NCBI GenBank assembly: GCA_027488845.1
Contig: JAIYBC010000047.1
Location: 62,001 to 126,000 of the forward strand
Length of the DNA stretch: 64,000 bases
Direction of reading: 5' to 3'
Origin: Verrucomicrobiales bacterium
GTDB lineage: Bacteria; Verrucomicrobiota; Verrucomicrobiia; Limisphaerales; UBA9464
A program made the position numbers and the translations under genes. Each line of letters begins with the position of its first letter. Position 1 is the first letter of the stretch. Below the pieces are notes generated by a model that was not told the DNA's origin, did no database searches, and was given only the letters and a program-made list of their open reading frames with translations. Below are positions 1 to 8,825 of this stretch, piece by piece.

Positions 1-2
1 TC

Positions 3-398
3 CGGCCGGGATGGATTCTCCAGGGCCTGATGGTCTGGCTTTCGATCGTGGTCGTCTCGGCCTTCGAGGCGGTGGGGGCGATCCTGGTGATCGCCATGCT
101 CATCCTCCCCGGGGCGACGGCGTCGCTGGTGACCGATCGCCTTGGGCGGCGCATGGTGCTTTCGGTGGTTCATTCCGCCCTGAGCGCCGTGCTCGGGATG
201 CACCTTTCCGTCTGGCTCGACTGCTCGCCCTCGGGGGCCGCGGTGGTGGCGGGATCGGGGCTCTTCGTCGTCGCCTGGCTGTTCGGACCCCACGACGGCG
301 TGCTCCCGCGCATCTGGCGTCGCCGTCGAACCCTCGAGGGGGTCATTGATCCCGCTGAAGCAGAGGATTACCCAGGATCAGGACGGGTAATTCGTTGA
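3..398 (+). CDS. Metal ABC transporter permease, ABC-3 family (C-terminal part)
   Basis: The open frame enters from the left edge, so only about 131 C-terminal residues are visible. They contain the motif FEAVGAILVIAMLILPGA followed by two further hydrophobic stretches, which is the typical end of ABC-3 permeases (ZnuB/MntB/TroC). These form the inner-membrane channel for zinc, manganese or iron import together with an ATPase and a periplasmic binding protein, which would lie to the left of the window. A polar tail of about 25 residues follows the last membrane segment. The metal cannot be told from this fragment. The family call is firm; the gene is cut only by the window edge. Confidence 0.85.
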   Translation, partial: RPGWILQGLMVWLSIVVVSAFEAVGAILVIAMLILPGATASLVTDRLGRRMVLSVVHSALSAVLGMHLSVWLDCSPSGAAVVAGSGLFVVAWLFGPHDGVLPRIWRRRRTLEGVIDPAEAEDYPGSGRVIR

Positions 399-462
399 CG
401 CCCATTTCATCGCGCCAACAGACTGGTTGAAGCATTCGCATTCTGCGGCATCCTACCACACG

Positions 463-1602
463 ATGAGTACCACCACCCCGGCAGGCAACGTTTCCAAAGG
501 TCTTGAGGGCATCGTCGCCGCGCACACGCGCCTGAGCGACGTCCGCGGCGACATCGGCCAGTTGATCTACTGCGGCTACGACATCAACGAGCTTGCCGGA
601 GCGGTGACGTACGAGGAGGTGGTCCACCTGCTTTTCCACAACCACCTGCCGAATCCCAAGGAACTGGCCGAGCTGAAGACCGTGCTTGCCGGCTACCGCG
701 AGTTGCCCCAGGGGGTGGTCGACCTGATCACGTCGCTGCCGAAGGACTGTCCGCCGATGCATGCCATCCGGACGGGCGTCAGCGCCTTGGGCTGCTACGA
801 CACCACGGCGGACGACGACACGATGGACGCCCAGCGTCGCAAGGCGTTGCGGCTGATCGCCCAGATCCCGGTGATCACGGCCTACTTCCACCGTTCCCGG
901 CAGGGGCTGCCCCTGGTTTCGCCGAATGCGTCGCTGGGCGAGGCGGCGAACTTCCTGTGGATGATCGACGGCGAGAAGCCGTCGGCCGAGAAGGAGAGCA
1001 CGATGGACATGTGCTACGTGCTCCACGCGGACCACGGCATGAATGCGTCGACCTTCAGCGCCCGGGTGACGATCGCGACGTTGAGCGACATGTACTCCGC
1101 GGTGACGACCGCGATCGGGACCCTGAAGGGCCCGCTCCACGGCGGCGCCAACGAGGGCGTGATCAAGATGCTCAAGGAGATCGGTTCGCTGGAGGCGGTG
1201 GACGCGTACGTCGCGGACTGCCTCGCCCAGAAGCGCAAGATCATGGGCATCGGTCACCGGGTCTACAAGGTGCTCGATCCCCGAGCCCCGCACCTCAAGC
1301 GGATGGCCCAGGTGCTTTCGGCGAAGCTGGGCGAGCCCAAGTGGATCCAGATGTCCGAGCGGATCGCGGAGCTGATGCTGAAGGAGAAGAACCTCCACGC
1401 GAACGTCGATTTCTACAGCGCCACGGTCTACTACAGCCTGGGCATCCCGACGGACCTGTTCACGCCGATCTTCGCGATCGCGCGGACCAGCGGCTGGACG
1501 GCACACGTGCTCGAACAGCTGGCCGACAACCGCCTCATCCGTCCGCAGTCGGTGTACACCGGTCCCGTCGGACTGAAGGTGTCCCCGATCGCATCGCGCT
1601 GA
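463..1602 (+). CDS. gltA: Citrate synthase
   Basis: Condenses acetyl-CoA with oxaloacetate in the first step of the TCA cycle. The 379-residue protein has all family landmarks: HADHGMN near 188, PLHGGAN with the predicted catalytic His226, GHRVYK with His265, and NVDFYSA with Asp316. The length matches the short citrate/2-methylcitrate synthases rather than the longer allosteric enterobacterial form. I start at the ATG at 463; an in-frame TTG at 427 would add 12 residues without family support. There is no Shine-Dalgarno sequence. sucC and sucD follow on the same strand, so a TCA gene cluster is likely and favours citrate over 2-methylcitrate, though sequence alone does not exclude the latter. 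Confidence 0.93.
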   Translation: MSTTTPAGNVSKGLEGIVAAHTRLSDVRGDIGQLIYCGYDINELAGAVTYEEVVHLLFHNHLPNPKELAELKTVLAGYRELPQGVVDLITSLPKDCPPMHAIRTGVSALGCYDTTADDDTMDAQRRKALRLIAQIPVITAYFHRSRQGLPLVSPNASLGEAANFLWMIDGEKPSAEKESTMDMCYVLHADHGMNASTFSARVTIATLSDMYSAVTTAIGTLKGPLHGGANEGVIKMLKEIGSLEAVDAYVADCLAQKRKIMGIGHRVYKVLDPRAPHLKRMAQVLSAKLGEPKWIQMSERIAELMLKEKNLHANVDFYSATVYYSLGIPTDLFTPIFAIARTSGWTAHVLEQLADNRLIRPQSVYTGPVGLKVSPIASR

Positions 1603-1681
1603 ACCGTTGCCGCAGCCGGGTCCGGCCCACAGGGGGCGGACCCGCGTCTTCGGCGCCCCAATCCCGTTTTCACGTCCCCGA

Positions 1682-2887
1682 ATGAACATCCACGAATACC
1701 AGGCCAAGCAGCTTCTCAAGCAGTATGGTGTCGCCGTCCCCGCCGGCGATCCCTGCAAGACCGTCGAGGAGGCCCGCGCGGCCGCCGAGCGGCTCTTCGG
1801 AGCCGGCCACACCCTCATCGTCATCAAGTCCCAGATCCACGCGGGCGGCCGCGGGAAGGGAACCTTCACCCACGGCTTCAAGGGTGGCGTCAAGCTGGCC
1901 AAGTCCGTTGAGGAGGCGGTCGACTTCGCGACGAACATGCTCGGCAAGACCCTGGTCACGAAGCAGACCGGACCCGAGGGCCGTGTGGTCCAGACGATCC
2001 TCGTCGCCGCGGCGGAGAAGATCCTGAAGGAATTCTACCTCGCCGTGTTGCTCGACCGCGCCACGTCGCGGCCCCTGATCATGGCCAGCACCGAGGGCGG
2101 TGTGGAGATCGAGGAAGTCGCCGAGAAGTCGCCGGAGAAGATCCTGAAGGAGTGGGTCGATCCCGCCGTGGGCATCATGCCCTATCAGGCCCGGAAAATC
2201 GCCTCCGGCCTCGGCCTCAAGGGCGACGTCTTCAACGCGGCCGTGAAGCTCATCATGGGTGTCTACAAGACCTCCTGGGAGACCGATGCCGCGATGGTGG
2301 AGATCAACCCCCTTGCGATCGTCGAGACGCCTTCCGGCAAGGAGTCGATCGTCTGCGTGGACGCCAAGATCAGCCTCGATGACAACGCGCTGTACCGGCA
2401 TGCGGACATCCAGGCGATGCGCGACCTCGCCGAGGAGTCGCCGCTGGAGATCGAGGCGAGCAAGTTCTCGCTGAACTACATCAAGCTCGACGGCAGCATC
2501 GCCTGCCTCGTCAACGGAGCCGGATTGGCCATGTCCACGATGGACATCATCCAGCATTTCGGCGGCATGCCGGCGAACTTCCTCGACGTGGGAGGCGGGG
2601 CCTCGAAGGACCAGGTCTCGGCGGCCTTCAAGATCATCCTCAGCGACCCCAACGTGAAGGCGATCTTCGTCAACATCTTCGGCGGCATCATGGACTGCAA
2701 CGTGATCGCCACGGGCATCGTGGAGGCGGTCAAGGAGACGGGGCTCAAGCTGCCGCTGGTCGTCCGCCTCGAGGGCAACAACGTCGCCGCCGGCAAGGCC
2801 ACGCTCGCGGCGTCGGGCCTCACCATCATCAGCGGGGACACCATGGCCGACGCGGCCCGCAAGGTCGTCGCCGCGGTTGCCGCCTGA
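1682..2887 (+). CDS. sucC: Succinate-CoA ligase (ADP-forming) subunit beta
   Basis: Beta subunit of succinyl-CoA synthetase, which couples succinyl-CoA hydrolysis to nucleotide phosphorylation in the TCA cycle. The 401-residue protein begins [12 protein letters not shown], has the ATP-grasp lysine/glycine region [11 protein letters not shown], the metal-binding EINPLAIVE near residue 220, and the CoA-ligase half with [11 protein letters not shown] and FLDVGGGAS. The ATG at 1682 gives the canonical N-terminus; the open frame extends upstream to 1607 without homology. sucD follows 31 bp later. Nucleotide preference (ADP or GDP) is not evident from sequence reading. Confidence 0.96.
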   Translation: MNIHEYQAKQLLKQYGVAVPAGDPCKTVEEARAAAERLFGAGHTLIVIKSQIHAGGRGKGTFTHGFKGGVKLAKSVEEAVDFATNMLGKTLVTKQTGPEGRVVQTILVAAAEKILKEFYLAVLLDRATSRPLIMASTEGGVEIEEVAEKSPEKILKEWVDPAVGIMPYQARKIASGLGLKGDVFNAAVKLIMGVYKTSWETDAAMVEINPLAIVETPSGKESIVCVDAKISLDDNALYRHADIQAMRDLAEESPLEIEASKFSLNYIKLDGSIACLVNGAGLAMSTMDIIQHFGGMPANFLDVGGGASKDQVSAAFKIILSDPNVKAIFVNIFGGIMDCNVIATGIVEAVKETGLKLPLVVRLEGNNVAAGKATLAASGLTIISGDTMADAARKVVAAVAA

Positions 2888-2918
2888 ACCTGAACGAAAC
2901 CTCAGACCCAATTCCGAC

Positions 2919-3818
<900 letters not shown>

Positions 3819-3858
3819 TCGTCGCCGGCCCTCTGGAACCATACCGGGCGGACCTCCC

Positions 3859-4701
3859 ATGAAGTGGCTCGACTGGATGGTCAACCTGGCCGGCCTTCTT
3901 TTGTGGCTCGGATGGAGGGGATTCGGCGCGTTGCCGGTCTCCTCCCGTCCGGCGCTGACCCTGGCCAGCAATCTCCGTCCGGCTGGGCGGCGGGCCGGGC
4001 GGTCCCGGTTGGCGCTTCCAGGGCTGCTGGCCCTCCTGGGTGGCCGTGCTCTGCTCCACCACGAGTTCCCCGGCCAGTTCGCCGAGGCGGCTATCTGGTC
4101 GCCGGGCGCGGTCGCGGTGACCTTCCGCAGCGACCTCTTCGGTCGGATCCTCGCCTATTCCGTGCTCAGTTGGCTGGAGTTCGCCGTGGTGGCCTATCTC
4201 ATCCTTGGGGTGTTCGGTTCCCTCCGCAGGAACGATCCCGATCCCGATCCGCTCACCCGCAGCATCCGGGCGGAGCTGGGCTGGTTTTCCCGTTGGCCGG
4301 TGTTTCTTTCGCCCCTGCCGACGTTGGCGGTGATGGCGGTGATCTGGGTGTCCATCTCGGGATGGCTGGCATCGGCGGGACTGCTCCCGCCGATCCGGTC
4401 GGAGGCCCATCGCCTGCAGCAGATGCTGGTGGTCGCCGCCGGGATCCTTCCGGCGTTGAAGTGGCCATTGGCCGCGGTGTGCCTGTTGCGCTTCCTGCTG
4501 GACCACGTCTACCTCGGCACCTCGCCGTTCTGGGACTACGCCCATGCCACCGGTGGACGATTGTCCGCATGGCTTCGATGGCTTCCGTTGAAGTTCGGAG
4601 CGCTCGATTTCTCGCCGGTCCTCGCCGCGGCCGCGTTCTGGGCGGCGGCCTACTTCCTCGAAGGGGCCATCCCAAGGCTGTTCCAGCGCCTTCCTCTATG
4701 A
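3859..4701 (+). CDS. YggT-like integral membrane protein
   Basis: A 280-residue protein with several hydrophobic segments: the N-terminus, about 95-120 (SVLSWLEFAVVAYLILGVFG), about 155-175, about 195-215 and the C-terminus. It is otherwise rich in Trp, Arg and Leu. The arrangement of two similar membrane halves recalls YggT family proteins. The call is supported mainly by position: its stop overlaps the start of a DUF167/YggU gene (ATGA), and yggT-yggU pairs are common in bacteria. The role of YggT proteins is not firmly established; links to cell division or osmotic stress have been proposed. The family assignment is tentative. Confidence 0.5.
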   Translation: MKWLDWMVNLAGLLLWLGWRGFGALPVSSRPALTLASNLRPAGRRAGRSRLALPGLLALLGGRALLHHEFPGQFAEAAIWSPGAVAVTFRSDLFGRILAYSVLSWLEFAVVAYLILGVFGSLRRNDPDPDPLTRSIRAELGWFSRWPVFLSPLPTLAVMAVIWVSISGWLASAGLLPPIRSEAHRLQQMLVVAAGILPALKWPLAAVCLLRFLLDHVYLGTSPFWDYAHATGGRLSAWLRWLPLKFGALDFSPVLAAAAFWAAAYFLEGAIPRLFQRLPL

Positions 4702-4994
4702 GCCCCTGCCTGCGGGAATCCCGCGAAGGCGTGCTGCTGGCGCTCAAGGTCGTCCCCAGGGCGTCGCGCACGGAATGGGCGGGCCTGTCGGGCGCCGAGC
4801 TGCGGTTGCGGGTCACCGCGCCACCGGTCGACTCCGCCGCGAACGCCGCGGTCACCGAGTTCGTCGCCGAATCGCTGCAGGTTCCCCGCCGCGACGTCCA
4901 GCTGGTGCGCGGGCCGACCCAGCCGCACAAGACGGTGCTCATCACGGGCCTGACGTCCGCCGAGGTGGCCCGGAGGCTGGGATTGGCCTCCTGA
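4698..4994 (+). CDS. DUF167 (YggU) family protein
   Basis: A 98-residue protein with the DUF167 signature: LKVVPRASRTEW near the N-terminus, LRLRVTAPPVDSAANAAV in the middle, and a VQLVRGPTQPHKTVLI segment. Proteins of this fold (E. coli YggU, human C15orf40) are small, cytoplasmic and of unknown function. The ATG at 4698 overlaps the stop of the preceding YggT-like gene by four bases, implying translational coupling. The start is well supported because the domain begins a few residues later. Confidence 0.88.
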   Translation: MSPCLRESREGVLLALKVVPRASRTEWAGLSGAELRLRVTAPPVDSAANAAVTEFVAESLQVPRRDVQLVRGPTQPHKTVLITGLTSAEVARRLGLAS

Positions 4995-5014
4995 TTCGAC
5001 ACCCGCCTCGGGCA

Positions 5015-6664
5015 TCAGTTCATGTGCCCGATGCAGTCGGTCAGGAAGGGCAGGAGCTGCTTCTTCCGCGAGACCACGCCGACCATCGAGAAGATGCCGG
5101 TCTCCGGCTCCGGATACTGGATGGTGTCGAGGAACTTCGCCGGACCCGCGACCAGCAGCATCGAGTTCTGGACCACGACGTCGGTGACGAGCAGCGCCGA
5201 GAACAGGTAGCCGTTCCCGGTCCGGTATTCCTCCAGCGCCTTGGCCACCTCGGCCTTGCGCCGTTCGAACTGCTCGAAACCGACCTCCTCGATCTGTGCC
5301 ACGGAGAACCGGTGTCCCCTCTCGGTGTACTCCTTGCAGTCGGTCGTGATCGCCTGCGCCGCGGGCTTCGAGGTGAGCACGGATCCCGAGCTGAAGAGCT
5401 TCTCGGTGAACCCGCGGGCATCGACCCCGGCGATCTTCTCGAGCCGGGACAGGATCTCGGCATCCCGCGAGGTGGTGGTCGGTGAGGTCAGGTTGAGGGT
5501 GTCCGACACGAGTCCGGCGAGCAGCAGTCCCGCGATGGACTGGGGAAGCTCGACTCCCTGACGGAAGAAGCAGTCGGCGACGATGGTGCTGGTGGATCCG
5601 ACCGGTTCGTTGCGGAACAGGATGGGCTGGTGCGTCGTGAAGGCGCCGATGCGGTGGTGGTCGATGACCTCGATGATCTCGACCTGTTCCGCGCCGAGGA
5701 CCGCCTGGCTCAGTTCGTTGTGGTCGACGAGGATCAGTCGACGCTCGACCTTCTTGAGGAAGTCCGACTTGGAGAGCATCCCCACGATCCGCCCGTCCTC
5801 GTCGAGGATCGGGAATGCCTGGAACTGGGAGGGGGCGGCGATCCGTTGGGCGACCTCAAGACGTTCGTCGGCCTTGAAGGTGAGGAAGTCCTCGCGGATG
5901 AGACGTTCCACGGGGATGGCCGCCCGGCACAGCATCGCCGTCGTCGCGGAATCATGCGGCGAGAGCAGCACCGTCACCTCGTTCTTCCGGGCCATCGACT
6001 GGATCTCTTCCGAGACGTCGAGTCCGCCGGTCACCACGAGGATCCGGACACGTCCCTGGATTGCGGTGCGTTGGATGTCCTCGCGGTCGCCCACCACGAC
6101 CACCAGTTTCTCGGCGTGGTAGGTGCCGAGACGGGCCGTGAACGAGCTCGGCTTCATGGCGCCGACCATGAGCACCAGGTCCTCCTCGGCGTCGGGTTCG
6201 AACGCGCAGATCATCCTGCCGCCGAGGGTGCGGTTGAGTCCCCGGACCGAGGCGACGATGCGTCGCGAATCGAAGATCCGGTTGGGCGAGGGGAAGAAGA
6301 ACTTGCTCGCCTTGAAGACCGAGAGGAGTCCCTTGCATCGGCGCTCGGAGTCCACGACGGGGAGGACCCGGATGTTGCGCTGGTCCATGACCGAAAGCGC
6401 CTCGAACATGCTGGTGCGCGGGGGCACGGAGATGACGTTGGAGGCCATCACGTCGCGCACCTGGGGGGAGACGTCGGCGACGAAGCGGGGCGGGGGGACG
6501 CCGAAGGTCCGGAGCACGAAGTCCGTGCGGTCGTTGCAGTCGCCGCAGCGGGCCGCGACCACGTCGTGCATGCCGGTCCGGCGCTTGAACTCGGCGTACG
6601 CGATCGCCGAGCAGATGGCGTCGGTGTCCGGATTCCGGTGGCCGATGACGAGGACTTCGCTCAT
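5015..6664 (-). CDS. ppaC: Manganese-dependent inorganic pyrophosphatase (family II) with CBS and DRTGG domains
   Basis: Hydrolyses pyrophosphate to two phosphates. The 549-residue protein has the DHH-family metal site: VIGHRNPDTDA (His9, Asp13, Asp15), LVDHNE near 312-317 and VIDHHR near 334-339, followed by a C-terminal DHHA2 region. Between them are two CBS repeats (about 70-120 and 245-305) flanking a DRTGG-like segment (about 140-245). This is the layout of clostridial CBS-pyrophosphatases, which are regulated by adenine nucleotides and diadenosine polyphosphates. The start is the ATG at 6664; the frame stays open far upstream, but that part overlaps the esterase gene and is spurious. 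Nucleotide regulation is inferred from family knowledge. Confidence 0.9.
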   Translation of the reverse strand: MSEVLVIGHRNPDTDAICSAIAYAEFKRRTGMHDVVAARCGDCNDRTDFVLRTFGVPPPRFVADVSPQVRDVMASNVISVPPRTSMFEALSVMDQRNIRVLPVVDSERRCKGLLSVFKASKFFFPSPNRIFDSRRIVASVRGLNRTLGGRMICAFEPDAEEDLVLMVGAMKPSSFTARLGTYHAEKLVVVVGDREDIQRTAIQGRVRILVVTGGLDVSEEIQSMARKNEVTVLLSPHDSATTAMLCRAAIPVERLIREDFLTFKADERLEVAQRIAAPSQFQAFPILDEDGRIVGMLSKSDFLKKVERRLILVDHNELSQAVLGAEQVEIIEVIDHHRIGAFTTHQPILFRNEPVGSTSTIVADCFFRQGVELPQSIAGLLLAGLVSDTLNLTSPTTTSRDAEILSRLEKIAGVDARGFTEKLFSSGSVLTSKPAAQAITTDCKEYTERGHRFSVAQIEEVGFEQFERRKAEVAKALEEYRTGNGYLFSALLVTDVVVQNSMLLVAGPAKFLDTIQYPEPETGIFSMVGVVSRKKQLLPFLTDCIGHMN

Positions 6665-6711
6665 TTCGTGGGTGGTTGGGATAGCGGACCCGCCGCCGGG
6701 ATTCAATGCCG

Positions 6712-7530
6712 TCAGCGGTCTTCCGTCCGACGGCCCTCCAGGATCCCGCCGAAGAACCTCAGCGTCTCCACGAGGTGGCGCTCCCAATACGGCCACGTGT
6801 GGCCGCCTTCGAATTCCTCGTAGCGATGGCGAACCCCCGCGGCTTCCAGGCTCCGGTGCAGCCGGCGGTTGGATTCGAGGAGCGGATCGTCGAGGCCGCA
6901 GTCGAAGCGCATCGGCGGCGGTTGGACGCCTGCGCGGGTCAGGAGGATCCCCACCTCCGGGTCCTCGACCGTCTCGGTCCACGTCGGCGCGGAACCGAGG
7001 AACGGCTTCAGGTCGTCCAGTGAGACCACCGCGGAATGGGCCGAGAGTCCCCGGAACCGCCGCGGGTGCCGACCGCCCAGTCGCAGCGTCCCGAATCCGC
7101 CCATCGAGAGACCGGCCAGGAAGAACGGAGCGGCCGGGTCCACGGCCAAGGTCGCCTCCGCCGCGGCGGCCGGCACGTCGTCCAGGATCCACGACTCGTA
7201 GTCGGCCGCAGGCGTGGTCAGGTAGGCGGTGCCGTCGCCGGCGAGTCCGTCGGACGGCATCGCCAACGCCATCGGGGGGATCGCTCCCGAGGCGACCAGG
7301 TGCGCCGCGGTCCTGTGGGCCGCACCCTTCAGGGCCCAGGCCCAGTGGCTGCCGTAGACGCCATGCAGCAGCACGACGAGGGGCAGGGGGGATCGGGCCG
7401 AGCTCGGCTCGGGGCACCAGACGGTGAGGTCGCCACGTCCCCGCAACGCCGCGCTGTGGACGGTGACGAACCGGAGCCCCTCGAGGCCCGGGGACGGTTC
7501 CGAGATCTCGATGGTGCGGAATCGGGACAC
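6712..7530 (-). CDS. Alpha/beta-hydrolase esterase (esterase D / tributyrin esterase-like)
   Basis: The 272-residue product has the oxyanion-hole region VVLLHGVYGSHWAW, the nucleophile elbow GLSMGG with Ser142, and late GLDD and GGHTWPYW motifs that supply the acid and histidine of the triad. This pattern fits the esterase family of acetyl-esterases and S-formylglutathione hydrolase-like enzymes. No signal peptide is seen, so it is probably cytoplasmic. The start is a GTG at 7530. It is divergent from the metallo-hydrolase gene at 7651 across a 120-bp gap. Substrate unknown. Confidence 0.85.
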   Translation of the reverse strand: MSRFRTIEISEPSPGLEGLRFVTVHSAALRGRGDLTVWCPEPSSARSPLPLVVLLHGVYGSHWAWALKGAAHRTAAHLVASGAIPPMALAMPSDGLAGDGTAYLTTPAADYESWILDDVPAAAAEATLAVDPAAPFFLAGLSMGGFGTLRLGGRHPRRFRGLSAHSAVVSLDDLKPFLGSAPTWTETVEDPEVGILLTRAGVQPPPMRFDCGLDDPLLESNRRLHRSLEAAGVRHRYEEFEGGHTWPYWERHLVETLRFFGGILEGRRTEDR

Positions 7531-7650
7531 GCTCCCGGGCTACTGGAAGCGGGCGGAGGAAGCCAGACCCAAAGCGTCCGCGGCACCCGGAAAACTCCGG
7601 CCGGGCCAACTTGCCTCCGCCGTGTGGGAAGCGCAGTGTCGCCACGGTTC

Positions 7651-8586
7651 ATGAGCAAGGACCCAGAGTCCCCCAAGCCTGCGGGCCACCGCCGGAGGCG
7701 CATTCCGCGGTCGTTCAAGGACCTCACCCCGTCGAACCACTTCAATCCCCGGACCTTCTTCCGGGAGATGGTCTGGAAGGCGTTGCTCGCGCGTCCCACG
7801 GGGTCGGTGAAGGTGCCGACGTTCCCGACGCTGCGTGAGGACCAGATGGCGCTGACCTGGATCGGCCATGCATCCTTCCTGGTCCAGTTCGAGGGCCTGA
7901 ACGCCCTGATCGATCCCAACTTCGCCAACTGGCTCTTCCTCCTGAAGCGCCTGCGCCGGCCGGGGCTTCGGCTCCGCGACCTGCCTCCGATCGACCTGGT
8001 GCTGCTCACCCACGCGCACTTCGACCACTTCCACCGTCCGACACTGAAGAAGCTCCCCTCGCCGGCGATCGCGGTGATGCCCTGGGGATGCGGCAACCTG
8101 GCGAAGCGGCTGGGTTTCTCCCGGATCGTGGAACTGCGCTGGTGGGAAAGCTTCGGGCACGGAGAATGGCGGGTGACGCTCGTGCCGGCACATCACTGGG
8201 GAGCCCGGACGCTGGCCGACAGCAAGCGCGGCTGGGGCGGCTTCGTCGTGGAGTACCGTGGACGCCGCCTCTACCACGCGGGGGATTCGGCCTACTTCCC
8301 GGGCTTCCGGGAGATCGGGGAACGGATGCGGCCCGAGGTGGCCCTGTTGCCGATCGGGGCCTACTTCCCGGACACCTTCCGGACGGTCCACATGGGCCCG
8401 GACGAGGCCGTGAAGGCGTTCCAGGACCTCGGGGCGAAATGGTTCGTCCCGATGCATTTCGGCACCTTCAAGCTCTCCTTCGAGGATCTGGAGGAACCGC
8501 CCCGGTGGCTCAATGAACTGGCGCATGAGCACCGCATCGCGAGCCAGGTGCGGTTGATGGAAGAGGGGGTCCCTGAGCGGTTCTGA
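7651..8586 (+). CDS. Metallo-beta-lactamase-fold hydrolase, NAPE-PLD/UlaG-like
   Basis: A 311-residue enzyme with the zinc-binding motif THAHFDHFH near residues 115-123, a preceding WIGHASFLVQ segment, a second histidine in VPAHHWGAR, an aspartate in YHAGDSAYF and a late PMHFGTF. This set is characteristic of the N-acyl-phosphatidylethanolamine phospholipase D-like branch of the metallo-beta-lactamase fold. It may act on a phosphodiester or lipid substrate, but this is only a family guess. A basic, unstructured N-terminus of about 25 residues precedes the fold. The ATG at 7651 is the first plausible start after the divergent esterase; the long upstream open frame is a shadow of that esterase. 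Confidence 0.85.
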   Translation: MSKDPESPKPAGHRRRRIPRSFKDLTPSNHFNPRTFFREMVWKALLARPTGSVKVPTFPTLREDQMALTWIGHASFLVQFEGLNALIDPNFANWLFLLKRLRRPGLRLRDLPPIDLVLLTHAHFDHFHRPTLKKLPSPAIAVMPWGCGNLAKRLGFSRIVELRWWESFGHGEWRVTLVPAHHWGARTLADSKRGWGGFVVEYRGRRLYHAGDSAYFPGFREIGERMRPEVALLPIGAYFPDTFRTVHMGPDEAVKAFQDLGAKWFVPMHFGTFKLSFEDLEEPPRWLNELAHEHRIASQVRLMEEGVPERF

Positions 8587-8825
8587 GCCAAAGACCCGGA
8601 AGGGATCCGCCCGCATAGCCGCAGGGGACGAGGGGAACCCGAAGTCTCCCCGGGGATGAACCCGACACCGGACCTTGGTCGCCAATCCGGTTCCGGATCC
8701 GAGGCCGGTTTACGTCACCAGGTGTCGGTGCGAGGCCGGTCCCTTGTCCGATTGAATCGCTTGGACTTGCGGAGCCGCGGTGGGATCCCCGCCGCCCTTC
8801 CCGGCGGTCAGGGCGGGCCGCGAGG

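Noticed and set aside
6665-7645. N-terminal extension of the pyrophosphatase frame
   Set aside because: The extension covers the esterase gene in another frame and has no homology-like features; the enzyme begins at MSEVLVIGH.
8587-8825. Possible terminator between the metallo-hydrolase and fliD genes
   Set aside because: GC-rich partial stems exist near 8790-8815 but without a T-run on either strand.
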